Positions 49,690 to 59,311 are shown, counted from the stretch's first letter. The stretch: DNA of 64,000 bases from an uncultured Arenicella sp. (GCA_938048185.1 CALIVT010000003.1:1-64000), one strand, 5' to 3'. Program-made: numbers and translations. Notes: generated by a model from the letters alone, not told the origin.

Positions 49690-50586
49690 TCAGGCAGGCG
49701 CACTGCTTTTTGCTCGCGGTTTTAGTACCCCGGTAACCAGTGCGGTACCAATCAAAACGATACCCATACCAACAATCATAGTCACGCTCAACTCTTCGTC
49801 GATAAAAAGTACGCCCCAGAGTGCGCCGAATACCGGAATCAAGAAGGTCACCGTTATCGCACGGGTGCCGCCCACGTCGGCCAACAATCGAAAAAACATC
49901 ACGTAAGCAAAGGCCGTACAAGCAATCGCTAATACCAGTAGCGAGAGCCACGCATTTACGCTCGGCATTACAGTCGGCATGAAGTACAAAGCAACGGGCA
50001 GCAACAACAGCGACGCGCAAAACATCGTAAACGTGGCAATCGTTAGCGGGCTTAGATCAGAAAGCTTTTGAGTCGTGTAGTTCGCTGCAATACCATACAT
50101 GATAGGGGCCGAGCCTGACGCGAGAATGCCGAGAGTCTTACCACTCAGGGAAAAACTTAAATCACCTGACACCAACACCACAACCCCACCAAAACCGACG
50201 ACCAAGCCGAGTGTGGCTGACTTTGATAAACGTTGATTTAGCCAGAACCAAGCAACGACGGCACCCCATATCGGCGCTGTGCCGTTAAGAGTCGCCGCCA
50301 TACCGCCGCTAATGTAGAGCATGGAGTACGCAAACAGAACGAAGGGGATGGCCGAATTTAACGCGCCGATGACAAACAACTGCCGCCATTTCTTGCGTAC
50401 GATCGCGTTCTCTTCAATGCTCTTATTCAACCACCAAAACGGCAACAGTATGAGCCCCGCTAGCAACACTCGAAGTTCGATCAGAACCACGGCTCCAAAC
50501 TCCGGCACCGCAATGCGCATGAACATAAACGAGGCACCCCAGAGAGCCGCTAGCAAAATTAATTGAATACTGTTTTTGGTCGACAT
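49690..50586 (-). CDS. EamA/DMT-family transporter
   Basis: 298 aa with ten predicted membrane helices in two EamA halves: LLAALWGASFMFMRIAVPEF opens the first, LGILASGSAPIMYGIAANY the second, ending ALWGVLFIDEELSVTMIVGM. Such drug/metabolite transporters export amino acids or other small solutes; the substrate cannot be predicted. It is divergent from the oxidoreductase gene at 50718, with a 131-bp shared upstream region. Confidence 0.92.
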   Translation of the reverse strand: MSTKNSIQLILLAALWGASFMFMRIAVPEFGAVVLIELRVLLAGLILLPFWWLNKSIEENAIVRKKWRQLFVIGALNSAIPFVLFAYSMLYISGGMAATLNGTAPIWGAVVAWFWLNQRLSKSATLGLVVGFGGVVVLVSGDLSFSLSGKTLGILASGSAPIMYGIAANYTTQKLSDLSPLTIATFTMFCASLLLLPVALYFMPTVMPSVNAWLSLLVLAIACTAFAYVMFFRLLADVGGTRAITVTFLIPVFGALWGVLFIDEELSVTMIVGMGIVLIGTALVTGVLKPRAKSSAPA

Positions 50587-50717
50587 CGGGCGCTTATAAA
50601 CTGCGTGGTAGTTACCCGCTAGTGTACCTTCTTTACCGAGTTAAGATTGGGTTGGCTTAGTGCAGGTAGGTTAGTGATAGACTAGTCGTCTACTAAACCA
50701 ATACGAGTATTCTGAAC

Positions 50718-51848
50718 ATGCAAAGCAGCCGCCAGCTATTTTCCAACATCACGTCAAACGGCGAACTTGAGTTCTCCTTATTGGAAGTCGAGATACCAAA
50801 GCCAAAGCCACACGAGGTTGTGGTGCGCATTGAGGCCGCGCCGATTAACCCGTCCGACATGTGGCCGATGTTTGGTCCAGCCGACCTATCTGCGGCTGAA
50901 CTAGAACTTAGCGACTCGACCAAGCGCCTAAAAGCGCCACTATTTCCAGGCATGCTGGCGCGCATGGGGTCGCGCATAGACCAAGTCTTACCCGTTGGCA
51001 ATGAAGGTGCGGGCACGGTTGTGGCTGCTGGCGAAAGCGATGCAGCACAAGCAATGCTGGGGAAAACCGTCGGGGTGCTCTCAGGCGCGACTTACGCGGA
51101 TTATTGCAAGGTAGCGGTACAGGCATGCATTGTGCATCACGACGCCACCACTGCCAAACAAGCCGCCTCGTCGTTCGTCAACCCGCTGACCGCACTGGGC
51201 ATGGTCGACACCATGCGCATGGAAGGTCACAGCGCGCTAGTGCATACCGCGGCAGCATCAGGCTTAGGCCAAATGCTAAATAAGATATGCCTTGGAGAAG
51301 ACGTTGCACTGGTAAATATTGTGCGCAAACAAGAGCAAGTTGAATTATTAAAGAATATCGGTGCAAAACAGGTTTGCGATTCATCCAGCGACAGCTTCAA
51401 AAAAGACCTAGTAGCCGCCATCGACAACAGCGGCGCGACCTTGGCATTTGATGCGATCGGTGGCGGCGAATTAGCCAGTGATATTTTGTCCGCAATGGAG
51501 CGCGTCGGCAGCAAAGATGCGGTAGGCTTTAATACCTACGGCTCACCAATGCACAAACAAGTGTATATCTATGGCGGATTAGACTTTTCACCCACAATAT
51601 TAAACCGGGCATACGGCATGTCTTGGGGCATTGGCGGCTGGCTGCTGATGCAATTTCTAGGCAAGGCCGGGCCAGAGCGTGTTGCCGAACTGCATCAACG
51701 CGTTGCGGATGAAATCAATACCACGTTCGCCAGCCACTTCACTGATGAATTGAGCTTCGAGCAAGCCATGACGCCGAGTTTTGTGCACCAATATAACGCG
51801 AAGAAAACAGGTGAGAAATTTTTAATCAACCCCTCTTTGGGCTCCTAG
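50718..51848 (+). CDS. Zinc-type (MDR) alcohol dehydrogenase/quinone reductase family protein
   Basis: 376 aa. The N-terminal GroES-like part contains PHEVVVRIEAAPINPSD and NEGAGTVVAAGE. The nucleotide-binding part has SALVHTAAASGLGQMLNKIC, a Rossmann AxGxG variant. No structural four-Cys zinc site is visible, as in quinone oxidoreductases. Substrate unknown. First plus-strand gene after 50 kb of minus-strand genes. Confidence 0.9.
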   Translation: MQSSRQLFSNITSNGELEFSLLEVEIPKPKPHEVVVRIEAAPINPSDMWPMFGPADLSAAELELSDSTKRLKAPLFPGMLARMGSRIDQVLPVGNEGAGTVVAAGESDAAQAMLGKTVGVLSGATYADYCKVAVQACIVHHDATTAKQAASSFVNPLTALGMVDTMRMEGHSALVHTAAASGLGQMLNKICLGEDVALVNIVRKQEQVELLKNIGAKQVCDSSSDSFKKDLVAAIDNSGATLAFDAIGGGELASDILSAMERVGSKDAVGFNTYGSPMHKQVYIYGGLDFSPTILNRAYGMSWGIGGWLLMQFLGKAGPERVAELHQRVADEINTTFASHFTDELSFEQAMTPSFVHQYNAKKTGEKFLINPSLGS

Positions 51849-51917
51849 ATTTTCAGACTCTTTAAAACATCGCTCATGGTGACTATATTATGAGTCATGA
51901 GATGGTTTAAATAAGAA

Positions 51918-52322
51918 ATGAACGTTTTCCGCAACAGCCGCGCTTACCGAAAAGCCAAAAGCATGGTCGACGCAACCATTGAAAGTCCCGCAACGCTGCT
52001 GGGCTTGATCAGCGCTGCGCAGACCAAGCTTACCGCTAAGGCCAGCAGCAAAATGGCGCAGGTTTTAGAGCCGCTAAGCGCGTCATTTCGACTAGTCCAC
52101 GCCTATGCAACGGGTAGCTACCGTCAGATCAGTCTTGAAAACTTAGGCTTAATCGTTGCGGCAATCACCTACTTTGTAATGCCTGTAGACGCCTTACCGG
52201 ATTTTATCCTCGCGCTTGGGCTGACCGACGACGCGGCCATATTGGCCTGGACCTTCAAAAAAATTGGTGATGAACTGCAACGGTTCACGCAATGGGAACG
52301 CGAGAATATTAACGATTCCTGA
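51918..52322 (+). CDS. DUF1232 (YkvA-like) protein
   Basis: 134 aa. The DUF1232 signature is ITYFVMPVDALPDFILALGLTDD, a hydrophobic hairpin with the PxDxxPD pattern. The N-terminal half is basic and Ala-rich. Function unknown in the family. It lies 69 bp after the oxidoreductase gene and is convergent with the next gene. Confidence 0.9.
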   Translation: MNVFRNSRAYRKAKSMVDATIESPATLLGLISAAQTKLTAKASSKMAQVLEPLSASFRLVHAYATGSYRQISLENLGLIVAAITYFVMPVDALPDFILALGLTDDAAILAWTFKKIGDELQRFTQWERENINDS

Positions 52323-52330
52323 AAAATAGA

Positions 52331-52379
52331 CTCAGGGCTCAGGGCTCAGCGCTCAGGGCTTAGGGCTTAGGGCTTAGGG
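52331..52379. repeat. Telomere-like 7-bp tandem repeat, seven copies
   Basis: Seven heptamers: CTCAGGG (twice), CTCAGCG, CTCAGGG, then CTTAGGG (three times). They fill the gap between two convergent genes and run into the stop codon of the minus-strand gene, which reads CCCTAAG there. A chance minisatellite; the chromosome end is not implied. Confidence 0.92.
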
Positions 52380-53216
52380 CGTTTGATTCAGCAACAAGTC
52401 AACGATGGGTGCGACGATAACTGGCCCGACTTCGGCCGGCGCTTCGTCATCAACCAGAAAACTAATGCCTTGATGATTTTCATTTGGCGACAGGCCTTCT
52501 GGGAACGTTTGCGCCTTGGCGGACTCGCCAAAGCAATTAGTGCACCGAACGCTGACCGAAAATAAATTGGCTCCAATTGCTCGACGCAAGCCAGTCACCT
52601 CATAACTAACGACCGACTCGCCCTCAAGCAAGCGGATATTCGGCTCCCGCGCATAAACGATATCCGAATTTAACGAACTTGCGATCACTATTTCATAGAC
52701 CAAATCACGCGCCGCGAGCGCGCCACCCGCCAAGCTGATCTCACCGGCAATGGTCGCGTCGGTGATGATTGTAGTATTGAGAACCGGGCCAAGACTCGGC
52801 GGATCAAGGTAGACCGAGTTCGCAAACCCAAACCGGTTTCCACCCTCGCTGTAGTACTGAGTACGAAAGGTGTCTCGACACCCCACACACCTAAACTCCA
52901 CCGTATAATCAACTGGGTTAGTAAGAATGTTGTCGACGAAATAAAGCGCGCTATCCTCGCCCTGCCTGAGAGTAACGCGTCGCGTCTGTCTACTGGTGAT
53001 CGGACGAATAATCGTAAAGCTCGGAGGCACCACTACGAACGAATGATTGTTTACGGTTACATCGACAGCCAAGTCTGCAACGGCGACACCAACATCAAGA
53101 CGTATCTCGCCTGCCAACGTTCTTACTTGCTGGGCGTATGCATCGTTGAGAGTACCGTGGCACACAATGGATACACCAACGACCAAACAAGCTAATAATT
53201 TAGACAAACTAAACAT
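52374..53216 (-). CDS. Secreted protein with two tandem homologous domains
   Basis: 280 aa with a signal peptide of about 28 residues (ends DAYAQ). Residues 33-147 and 153-265 look like two copies of one beta-rich domain: TLAGEIRLDVG against TIAGEISLAGG, FRCVGC against VRCTNC, and both copies end in GPV. The paired CxxC motifs suggest a disulfide in each domain. Family not recognised. It is convergent with the DUF1232 gene and has no close operon partner. Confidence 0.78.
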   Translation of the reverse strand: MFSLSKLLACLVVGVSIVCHGTLNDAYAQQVRTLAGEIRLDVGVAVADLAVDVTVNNHSFVVVPPSFTIIRPITSRQTRRVTLRQGEDSALYFVDNILTNPVDYTVEFRCVGCRDTFRTQYYSEGGNRFGFANSVYLDPPSLGPVLNTTIITDATIAGEISLAGGALAARDLVYEIVIASSLNSDIVYAREPNIRLLEGESVVSYEVTGLRRAIGANLFSVSVRCTNCFGESAKAQTFPEGLSPNENHQGISFLVDDEAPAEVGPVIVAPIVDLLLNQTP

Positions 53217-53233
53217 TGCGACACCCCCCCTTT

Positions 53234-53269
53234 ATACTCATCAACTCCGCCATACTCATCAACTCCGTC
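53234..53269. repeat. 18-bp direct repeat
   Basis: Two adjacent copies of ATACTCATCAACTCCGYC, differing at one base, located 18 bp upstream of the start of the minus-strand secreted-protein gene, so within its 5' region. Confidence 0.9.
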
Positions 53270-53588
53270 GCTCACCGATTTAACAAAAACGTTCAAATTA
53301 ACACTCAAGGCGGACAATCAAGCCTAACCTTACATCGCCGTGACCGCCGATTCAAATAGGGGCCTCATCTCACTGGCTGAAGGACAACTAGAGCGCAAAC
53401 GGCAGGGTAGCCATGCGTATAACAGGCGAGCCATGCATGTAAAGGGAACAACCAGATCAGAGGGTCGTGCCAACGCTAGGCCAACTCAGAATTCGCGCAA
53501 AACCCGCACCAATCACTTCTAACCTACCCAAATTTTGAACAAATATAGGCAGACAGACCGGCAATAAGGTGATTTTCTTGCATTTTAA

Positions 53589-53600
53589 TTGTATGATAAA
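53589..53600 (+). promoter_or_regulatory. Shared upstream motif TTGTATGATAAA (copy 1)
   Basis: This 12-mer, about 345 bp before receptor 1, is identical to one 39-50 bp before receptor 2 (minus strand, 63533-63522). It contains a -10-like TATGAT, and could be a promoter element or a binding site for a shared regulator. Two copies only, so this is tentative. Confidence 0.35.
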
Positions 53601-53945
53601 GCAGATTAATCGAGCTGGGTAAGCTAGCTGATTAAATTAAAGAGTTCGCATCACCAAGCTTTAGTTAATGCTTTGGTGTAAGCAACCAACACGAATTTAC
53701 CTACCTGATCGCTGTTTTACCTATTTTTATTATTAACAAACGGTCGATTACAACTTGTTTTGTCAACTGCCTTGCAGGTTGTTAGACACAGTCAGTTGGT
53801 AGATAAATCATTTGGAGGATGATAGCTGTTTCAGCCAACGTTAGCCGTATTAGTAGTATGGGTAAGTCTACATATGCCCGGCAACGTGTGCCGATGTCTT
53901 CCGACAAATACATTAAATCAATAATAATTTCGAAGGAGCACCGTA

Positions 53946-56726
53946 ATGCACAACATACCAACTCAAACTAAAACAGCGACGTTTAGACGCACCGCACTCG
54001 CAGTCGCTATCTCAGCGACAATCCCTATGCTTGCGCCAACCATCGCAACCGCCCAGGAAACCGAGCTATCACTAGAAGAAGTCGTGGTCACTGGTATCCG
54101 CAGTTCGATCAAACGCGCACAAGATATCAAACGTGATGCGTCCGGCGTAGTTGATTCAATTGCCGCAGAAGATTTGGGTAAATTCCCAGACTTAAACGTG
54201 GCCGAATCGCTGCAACGTATACCGGGCGTCGCGATTGACCGATCTGGCGGCGAAGGCCAAGCCGTGACCGTGCGTGGGCTAGGGCCACAATTTAATACCG
54301 TGCTTTTAAACGGTCGACAAATCGCAACCGACACCGGCGGCCGCGACTTCAGTTTTGATGTACTTGCCGCCGAGCAAATCACCGGCGCAAACGTATATAA
54401 AAGTGCAAATTCGTCATTGCAATCAGGTGGCATTGGGGCAACGGTTAATCTAACCAGCGCACGCCCACTGACTACGCCTGGCCTACAAATTGCCGGATCA
54501 GTAAAAGCTATTTACGAAACATTATCTGAAGATACGGCACCTGCGGCGTCACTTTTAATCAGCAACACATTTGCTGATGACACTATAGGCATCGGCTTAG
54601 CACTTAGTCGCCAGGAACGTGACGTGCAAATTAACCGTATTCAAACCGCTGGCTGGCGCCCAGGACAAACTATTTCAAACGGCCGTGACGGCGTGTTGTT
54701 TACCAACGCGTTCATCCCCCGTAATTGGGACCAAATCGTTGACAGTCAAGAGCGTACGCGCACCAATATTGGTTTGACCTTGCAGTACGCGCCTTCGGAC
54801 GACTTAACCATCACGCTAGACGGTTTCCAATCTAAGTTTGAGATTGATTCCTTGGTAACCGACTTGGCTTCTTGGTTTGAACCTGATCGCGTTGGCGCGG
54901 GCACCATCGACCCATCAACCGGCACGCTGCTTAACTTCACTCAGGAAATTGGTTTAAACCAAGGTTCCGGTGACCCGGCAACCGACTTCGTATCACACAC
55001 ACGCAATGGCCGCGACTCTACGACCGACGGTTTTGGTCTGAACATCGATTGGCAGATCAACGATAAGTTATCCGCCAAATTCGATGCCTCAAATTCAACC
55101 GCCGAAGATGACTCTGCTGGCCAGGCGCGTTTCAACGTGATCGGTATCATCAACAACTATCAGTTCGCCGGTAATGCCGGTGCCACTCCGGTGGTTACCC
55201 ATGACGGTTTTGGCAATGGTCAACTTGCTAGCGCTGACCGTACTCGCTTGCACTATAACGAGCGCGGTGGCGTTACCTTTGAAGACGAGATCACCGAGCT
55301 TAAAGCGGATTTCGAATACGTGCCTGATTCAGAATTAGTCACCAGTGTTAAATTTGGCGCCTATTCATCCGAGCGTGAGAATAATCGTTTTCAATTATTC
55401 GGCAACCAATGCGCATTCTGCGGCTATCAAACAGCGGCTCCCAATGCGACAGTCGGCTTACGTCAATTTGATGCAAACAACTTCTTCCCAGGCTTGATCG
55501 ATTCGTTCTACACCTACGATGGTGATGCCTATGAAGCGTTCTTAGCGTCAACTGGCAACCCCGTCAGCCCAACGTTGCAAAACAACCGCTTCACAATCAA
55601 CGAAGACGTTACATCGCTTTATGCTGATGTTACCTTGAATATGGAATTGGGCGCTATGCCGTTGCAGTTGAACGTGGGCGCGCGTTACGCGGACACGGAT
55701 ATCAGCGTTGCCGCCGTGCAAAGCTTTATTGCCGATGTGGTACCAACCACTGACTTGACGTTGTTCGCAAACCGCTTTGGGCCGGCGACAAACTTCTCTG
55801 AAGGCAGTTCTTACGACAATATCTTGCCAAGCTTAAACGCTAAGTTAGACTTAACTGATAGCATGGTTCTGCGCTTTGCAGCGTATGAGTCACTAACCCG
55901 TGCAACCTTGTCTGAGTTATCTCCAGCGACGACGTTCAACGAGCCTCGCCGCCAGAACCTGACTGCACAAGGTGGTAACCCTGGCTTAGAGCCGTTTGAG
56001 TCAACCAACTTTGACCTCGGCTTTGAGTGGTATTATGGCGAATCCAACACCTTCTCTATTGCGTACTTCAATAAAGACGTAGGTAACTTTGTAACTACCT
56101 TGACTGGCGCTGAAACATTTGAACTAGCCAATCGTAGTGCGGCAGATGGTTTTCGCTGTGCTGACCCGCTCTGCGCGCCAGGCGCGTTGGTACCGGGGCA
56201 AGATATCGTGGCCACCACTGACGAGCTCAACGGCCAGTCAGAAGTGTACACGGTCGCGCGTCCACAAAATGGCCGTTCAGCTAAAGTCGATGGTATTGAA
56301 ATCGCGATCACACATCTGTTTGAAAACGGCTTTGGTATTTCGGCCAACGCTACATTTGTAGACAGTAATGTGAGTCTCGGCAGTGATACAACAACGAGCT
56401 TTGCGTTAGAAGGTTTAGGCGATTCACAAAACTTGGTGCTGTTTTACGAGAACGATGTTATGCAAGCACGTATCGCGTATAACAATCGTGATGCGTTCTT
56501 ACGTCAGATTGACAACGGGTTTAATGGCGAACCAGTCAACACTAATGAGTTTGGCCAAGTCGACATAAGCGCTAGCTATGACGTCAGCGACCAACTCACT
56601 GTGTTCTTCGAAGGTACCAACATCACCGAAGAAGAGCTCGTACAAACTGGTCGGTTCGCTAATCAAACGTTCAATATCGAAGACAACGGTGCGCGTTATG
56701 CGATCGGCCTTCGAGGCAAGTTCTAG
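53946..56726 (+). CDS. TonB-dependent receptor 1 (Caulobacter/Xanthomonas type)
   Basis: 926 aa outer-membrane barrel with a signal peptide ending ATAQ. The TonB box region is LEEVVVTGIRSSIKRAQDIK. The plug includes SIAAEDLGKFPDLNVAESLQ and VRGLGPQFNTVLLNGRQI. The barrel ends in an aromatic residue (GLRGKF). It belongs to the TIGR01782-type receptors that often take up sugars or other carbon sources. Two Cys pairs are notable: CAFCGYQ (about 494) and CADPLC (about 738). It heads the operon-like run with the halogenase and SapC genes, though a strong terminator follows it. Confidence 0.95.
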   Translation: MHNIPTQTKTATFRRTALAVAISATIPMLAPTIATAQETELSLEEVVVTGIRSSIKRAQDIKRDASGVVDSIAAEDLGKFPDLNVAESLQRIPGVAIDRSGGEGQAVTVRGLGPQFNTVLLNGRQIATDTGGRDFSFDVLAAEQITGANVYKSANSSLQSGGIGATVNLTSARPLTTPGLQIAGSVKAIYETLSEDTAPAASLLISNTFADDTIGIGLALSRQERDVQINRIQTAGWRPGQTISNGRDGVLFTNAFIPRNWDQIVDSQERTRTNIGLTLQYAPSDDLTITLDGFQSKFEIDSLVTDLASWFEPDRVGAGTIDPSTGTLLNFTQEIGLNQGSGDPATDFVSHTRNGRDSTTDGFGLNIDWQINDKLSAKFDASNSTAEDDSAGQARFNVIGIINNYQFAGNAGATPVVTHDGFGNGQLASADRTRLHYNERGGVTFEDEITELKADFEYVPDSELVTSVKFGAYSSERENNRFQLFGNQCAFCGYQTAAPNATVGLRQFDANNFFPGLIDSFYTYDGDAYEAFLASTGNPVSPTLQNNRFTINEDVTSLYADVTLNMELGAMPLQLNVGARYADTDISVAAVQSFIADVVPTTDLTLFANRFGPATNFSEGSSYDNILPSLNAKLDLTDSMVLRFAAYESLTRATLSELSPATTFNEPRRQNLTAQGGNPGLEPFESTNFDLGFEWYYGESNTFSIAYFNKDVGNFVTTLTGAETFELANRSAADGFRCADPLCAPGALVPGQDIVATTDELNGQSEVYTVARPQNGRSAKVDGIEIAITHLFENGFGISANATFVDSNVSLGSDTTTSFALEGLGDSQNLVLFYENDVMQARIAYNNRDAFLRQIDNGFNGEPVNTNEFGQVDISASYDVSDQLTVFFEGTNITEEELVQTGRFANQTFNIEDNGARYAIGLRGKF

Positions 56727-56807
56727 GCAGCTAACGTCGAACGCGCCTATGCGCTGGGGTTTGACGCTTTTTCAAACCTCAACGCTGGTGCTATCAGGCC
56801 AATAAGG

Positions 56808-56839
56808 GCTCGCGATTATTAGGTCGCGAGCTTTTTTTT
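56808..56839 (+). terminator. Rho-independent terminator after receptor 1
   Basis: An 8-bp GC-rich stem (GCTCGCGA / TCGCGAGC) with an 8-base loop followed by eight T residues. It ends the receptor transcript, so the halogenase gene either has its own promoter or is reached by read-through. Confidence 0.92.
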
Positions 56840-56898
56840 GCAAAAAATAGACTCGTCATAGAGTACGATAAGACAAGTGAACGCTAAGAGCCCTCTCA

Positions 56899-58419
56899 AT
56901 GTCCAACGCAATTAAAACCCTCGCGATAGTTGGCGGCGGCACTGCCGGCTGGTTGTCGGCGGCAGTCATCGCCGCGCACCACAAGTCCAATCACGCTGAC
57001 CGCTTGCGGGTCATCTTGGTTGAAGCCTCAGATATTCCGACCGTTGGCGTTGGCGAGGGCACGTGGCCGACCATGAAAAACACCATCCGCCGCATTGGAA
57101 TTAAAGAAAGCGATTTATTTAGTCAATGCCATGCGGCCTTCAAACAAGGCGGCAAGTTTGTCGACTGGGTGCATGGTAACGGCGACTTTTACTATCACCC
57201 TTTCACCGTTCCCTTGGGCTATGGCCGTTTAGATCTCGCGCCCTATGTATCGTCAATTGAAGATTTTGCTGTGCAAGCAAACTTTCAGCATCACGTGTGT
57301 GAAGCCGGGTTAGCGCCGCGCGGTCTAAACGAGGCCGAGTACTCAGGCCAATGTAATTACGCCTACCATCTCGACGCAGGTGCTTTTGCCGAGCTACTTA
57401 AGACGTTTTGCAAAGACAAACTAAGCGTCGAACATATAATAGGGACCGTCCAATCCGCCAGCAAAAACATCGACGGCAATATTGATTTCATTACCTTAGA
57501 CGACGAACGACAGGTCAAAGCCGACCTCTTCGTTGACTGCACCGGATTCAGCTCGCTGTTACTGGGCAAGGAAATGGAGGTGCCGTTTATCTCGGCCGAC
57601 AAGTATTTGTTTAACGATTCGGCGCTCGCACTGCACATGCCGTATGCCGACGACGAAGACCCCATTGCGAGCCACACGATCGCAACCGGCCAAAACGCAG
57701 GTTGGATTTGGGATATTGGCTTGACCCATCGCCGCGGCGTTGGGCACGTGTATGCAAGCGAGTTTCTCAGTGATGACGAAGCCGACGCGAACCTTCACCA
57801 TTATCTAGGCCCCAGAGCAGACGACCTTACAGCGCGCAAAATAAGCTTTAAGTCAGGTCATCGCGCTCAATTCTGGAAAGGGAATTGTGTTGCCGTAGGC
57901 ATGTCAGCGGGTTTTGTCGAACCACTCGAAGCCACCGCGATTATGTTGGTTGAAATATCAGCACGTTACATAGCGGAAAACCTTCCACCCGACCAAAACA
58001 CAATGCGCATCACCGCCAAACGATTTAACCAACAAATGGATTATCGTTGGGGCCGCATCATCGATTTTCTAAAACTACATTACTTGCTCACTAAACGTCC
58101 CGAACCCTATTGGCAAGCGCATACAGAAGACGCTAGTATTCCTGATTCCTTGAAAGAGGACTTACAAATTTGGGGGCACCGCGGCCCAATCAATACCGAC
58201 TTTGATAGCGCAATTGAGCTTTTCCCCGCGGCCAGCTACCAATATGTCATGTATGGCATGGGCTTTAAGCCAAATTTTGACTCGCAGGCATACTTGTATC
58301 AAGAGCAAAAACAGGCCGAGCGAATCATGCAACAGAACGAAAAAATTACCGAACAGATGCTGCAAACTTTACCGCCGCATCGTGAATACATTCAACAATG
58401 GCTGAGAACCAGTCGTTAA
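56899..58419 (+). CDS. Flavin-dependent tryptophan-halogenase-like protein
   Basis: 506 aa. The FAD motif is IVGGGTAGWLSAAVIA (GGGTAGW box). The catalytic Lys (PrnA Lys79) fits KQGGKFVDWV, and the active-site Glu (PrnA Glu346) fits SAGFVEPLEATAIM. The WxWxIP motif reads GWIWDIGLTHRRG, with Gly in place of Pro. Genes of this type often sit beside TonB-dependent receptors in Caulobacter and Xanthomonas, and few substrates are known. A free-indole or natural-product substrate is a guess. It lies 25 bp before sapC-like and needs a flavin reductase, none being nearby. Confidence 0.9.
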   Translation: MSNAIKTLAIVGGGTAGWLSAAVIAAHHKSNHADRLRVILVEASDIPTVGVGEGTWPTMKNTIRRIGIKESDLFSQCHAAFKQGGKFVDWVHGNGDFYYHPFTVPLGYGRLDLAPYVSSIEDFAVQANFQHHVCEAGLAPRGLNEAEYSGQCNYAYHLDAGAFAELLKTFCKDKLSVEHIIGTVQSASKNIDGNIDFITLDDERQVKADLFVDCTGFSSLLLGKEMEVPFISADKYLFNDSALALHMPYADDEDPIASHTIATGQNAGWIWDIGLTHRRGVGHVYASEFLSDDEADANLHHYLGPRADDLTARKISFKSGHRAQFWKGNCVAVGMSAGFVEPLEATAIMLVEISARYIAENLPPDQNTMRITAKRFNQQMDYRWGRIIDFLKLHYLLTKRPEPYWQAHTEDASIPDSLKEDLQIWGHRGPINTDFDSAIELFPAASYQYVMYGMGFKPNFDSQAYLYQEQKQAERIMQQNEKITEQMLQTLPPHREYIQQWLRTSR

Positions 58420-58444
58420 CCTTAATAAACATAGAAGACGAAAA

Positions 58445-59221
58445 ATGGCCGAGCAAGCAGAAGCGACAAAATTAGTAGAATTAAGTGCAAAAACACACGC
58501 CGACTTAAGAGTTGACCCCGCGTGTGCAATTAAGGTGGCTCAGCACCAACATCTTATTAATCTAAAGGTCAGTGAGGTGAGCATGGCGGTAAGCAGCTCG
58601 CCCGTATTTTTTAGCCGCATGTCGGACAAAGGTGATTGGACTTTATCCGCGATCAATAGCTTTGAAATGAATCAAAATTTGTTCGTAGAAAACGATCAAT
58701 GGACCGCCACCCACCTACCGATTGGCATGCAAACGTTTCCGTTTTTTCTGATGAAAAAGGATGGCGAAGAAAACAACTTCACAATTGGCATCAATGAAGC
58801 CAGCGACTCGTTCTCAAAAGACGAAGGCGAAAATTTATTTGAAGATGGCAAAGCATCGATACGACTCAGCCAGGCGACCGCTCAACTAGAAGTCGAAATT
58901 AAAAACGACATACATACTTACCAGTTTGGCAAGAAGCTCGATGAGCTCGAGCTGATTAAAGCGGTTGATGTGCAAGTAGTCTACCAAGAAGGGAAAATTA
59001 ACACCCTCAAAGGCCTAAACACGATCGACGAAACCAAACTAATGGATCTAGATAGCGAACAGTTCGAAGAACTTCGCAAGCTCGGCTATCTTGCGCCAAT
59101 TTACGCAATACTTATCTCAATTTATCAGTTCAACAATCTAATTCGTCTGCACAACGCGCAACACGAAAACAAGGTAGCCCAGGTCAAACTGGAAGTGCCT
59201 AAAGATGATGCGGCGGCGTAA
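58445..59221 (+). CDS. SapC family protein
   Basis: 258 aa. SapC signatures are DKGDWTLSAINSFEMNQNLF and WTATHLPIGMQTFPFFL. The name comes from Campylobacter surface-layer work, but in proteobacteria these genes accompany TonB-dependent receptors and tryptophan halogenases. No signal peptide or membrane helix is seen, so it appears cytosolic. It starts 25 bp after the halogenase gene. Confidence 0.9.
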   Translation: MAEQAEATKLVELSAKTHADLRVDPACAIKVAQHQHLINLKVSEVSMAVSSSPVFFSRMSDKGDWTLSAINSFEMNQNLFVENDQWTATHLPIGMQTFPFFLMKKDGEENNFTIGINEASDSFSKDEGENLFEDGKASIRLSQATAQLEVEIKNDIHTYQFGKKLDELELIKAVDVQVVYQEGKINTLKGLNTIDETKLMDLDSEQFEELRKLGYLAPIYAILISIYQFNNLIRLHNAQHENKVAQVKLEVPKDDAAA

Positions 59222-59285
59222 CTCACGCAAGCGCATTAACGTGATGCCATTGTCGGCTTACTTTGGCATCACTAAAATCTAAGCG

Positions 59286-59311
59286 AAACCTGGTGAAATA
59301 GGACCAGGTTT
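59286..59311. other. Hairpin after sapC-like gene
   Basis: A 9-bp perfect stem (AAACCTGGT / ACCAGGTTT) with an 8-base loop, 64 bp after the SapC stop. Not followed by T residues, so a rho-independent terminator is not supported. Confidence 0.5.

Larger units (their letters stand above)
53217..53945. other. Non-coding region upstream of TonB-dependent receptor 1
   Basis: 729 bp without a supported gene. It holds an 18-bp direct repeat (53234-53251 and 53252-53269) close to the start of the duplicated-domain gene, and the 12-mer TTGTATGATAAA at 53589-53600, also found before the second receptor. A strong AAGGAG Shine-Dalgarno stands before ATG 53946. A 60-codon plus-strand frame at 53340-53522 lacks support. 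Confidence 0.7.

Noticed and set aside
52331-52379. Heptamer array as a linear chromosome end
   Set aside because: It is internal, only seven copies long and flanked by ordinary genes on both sides.
53340-53522. A 60-codon plus-strand frame before receptor 1
   Set aside because: No Shine-Dalgarno, basic composition without any motif; most likely non-coding.
59286-59311. The hairpin after the SapC-like gene as a terminator
   Set aside because: There is no T run after the stem on either strand.
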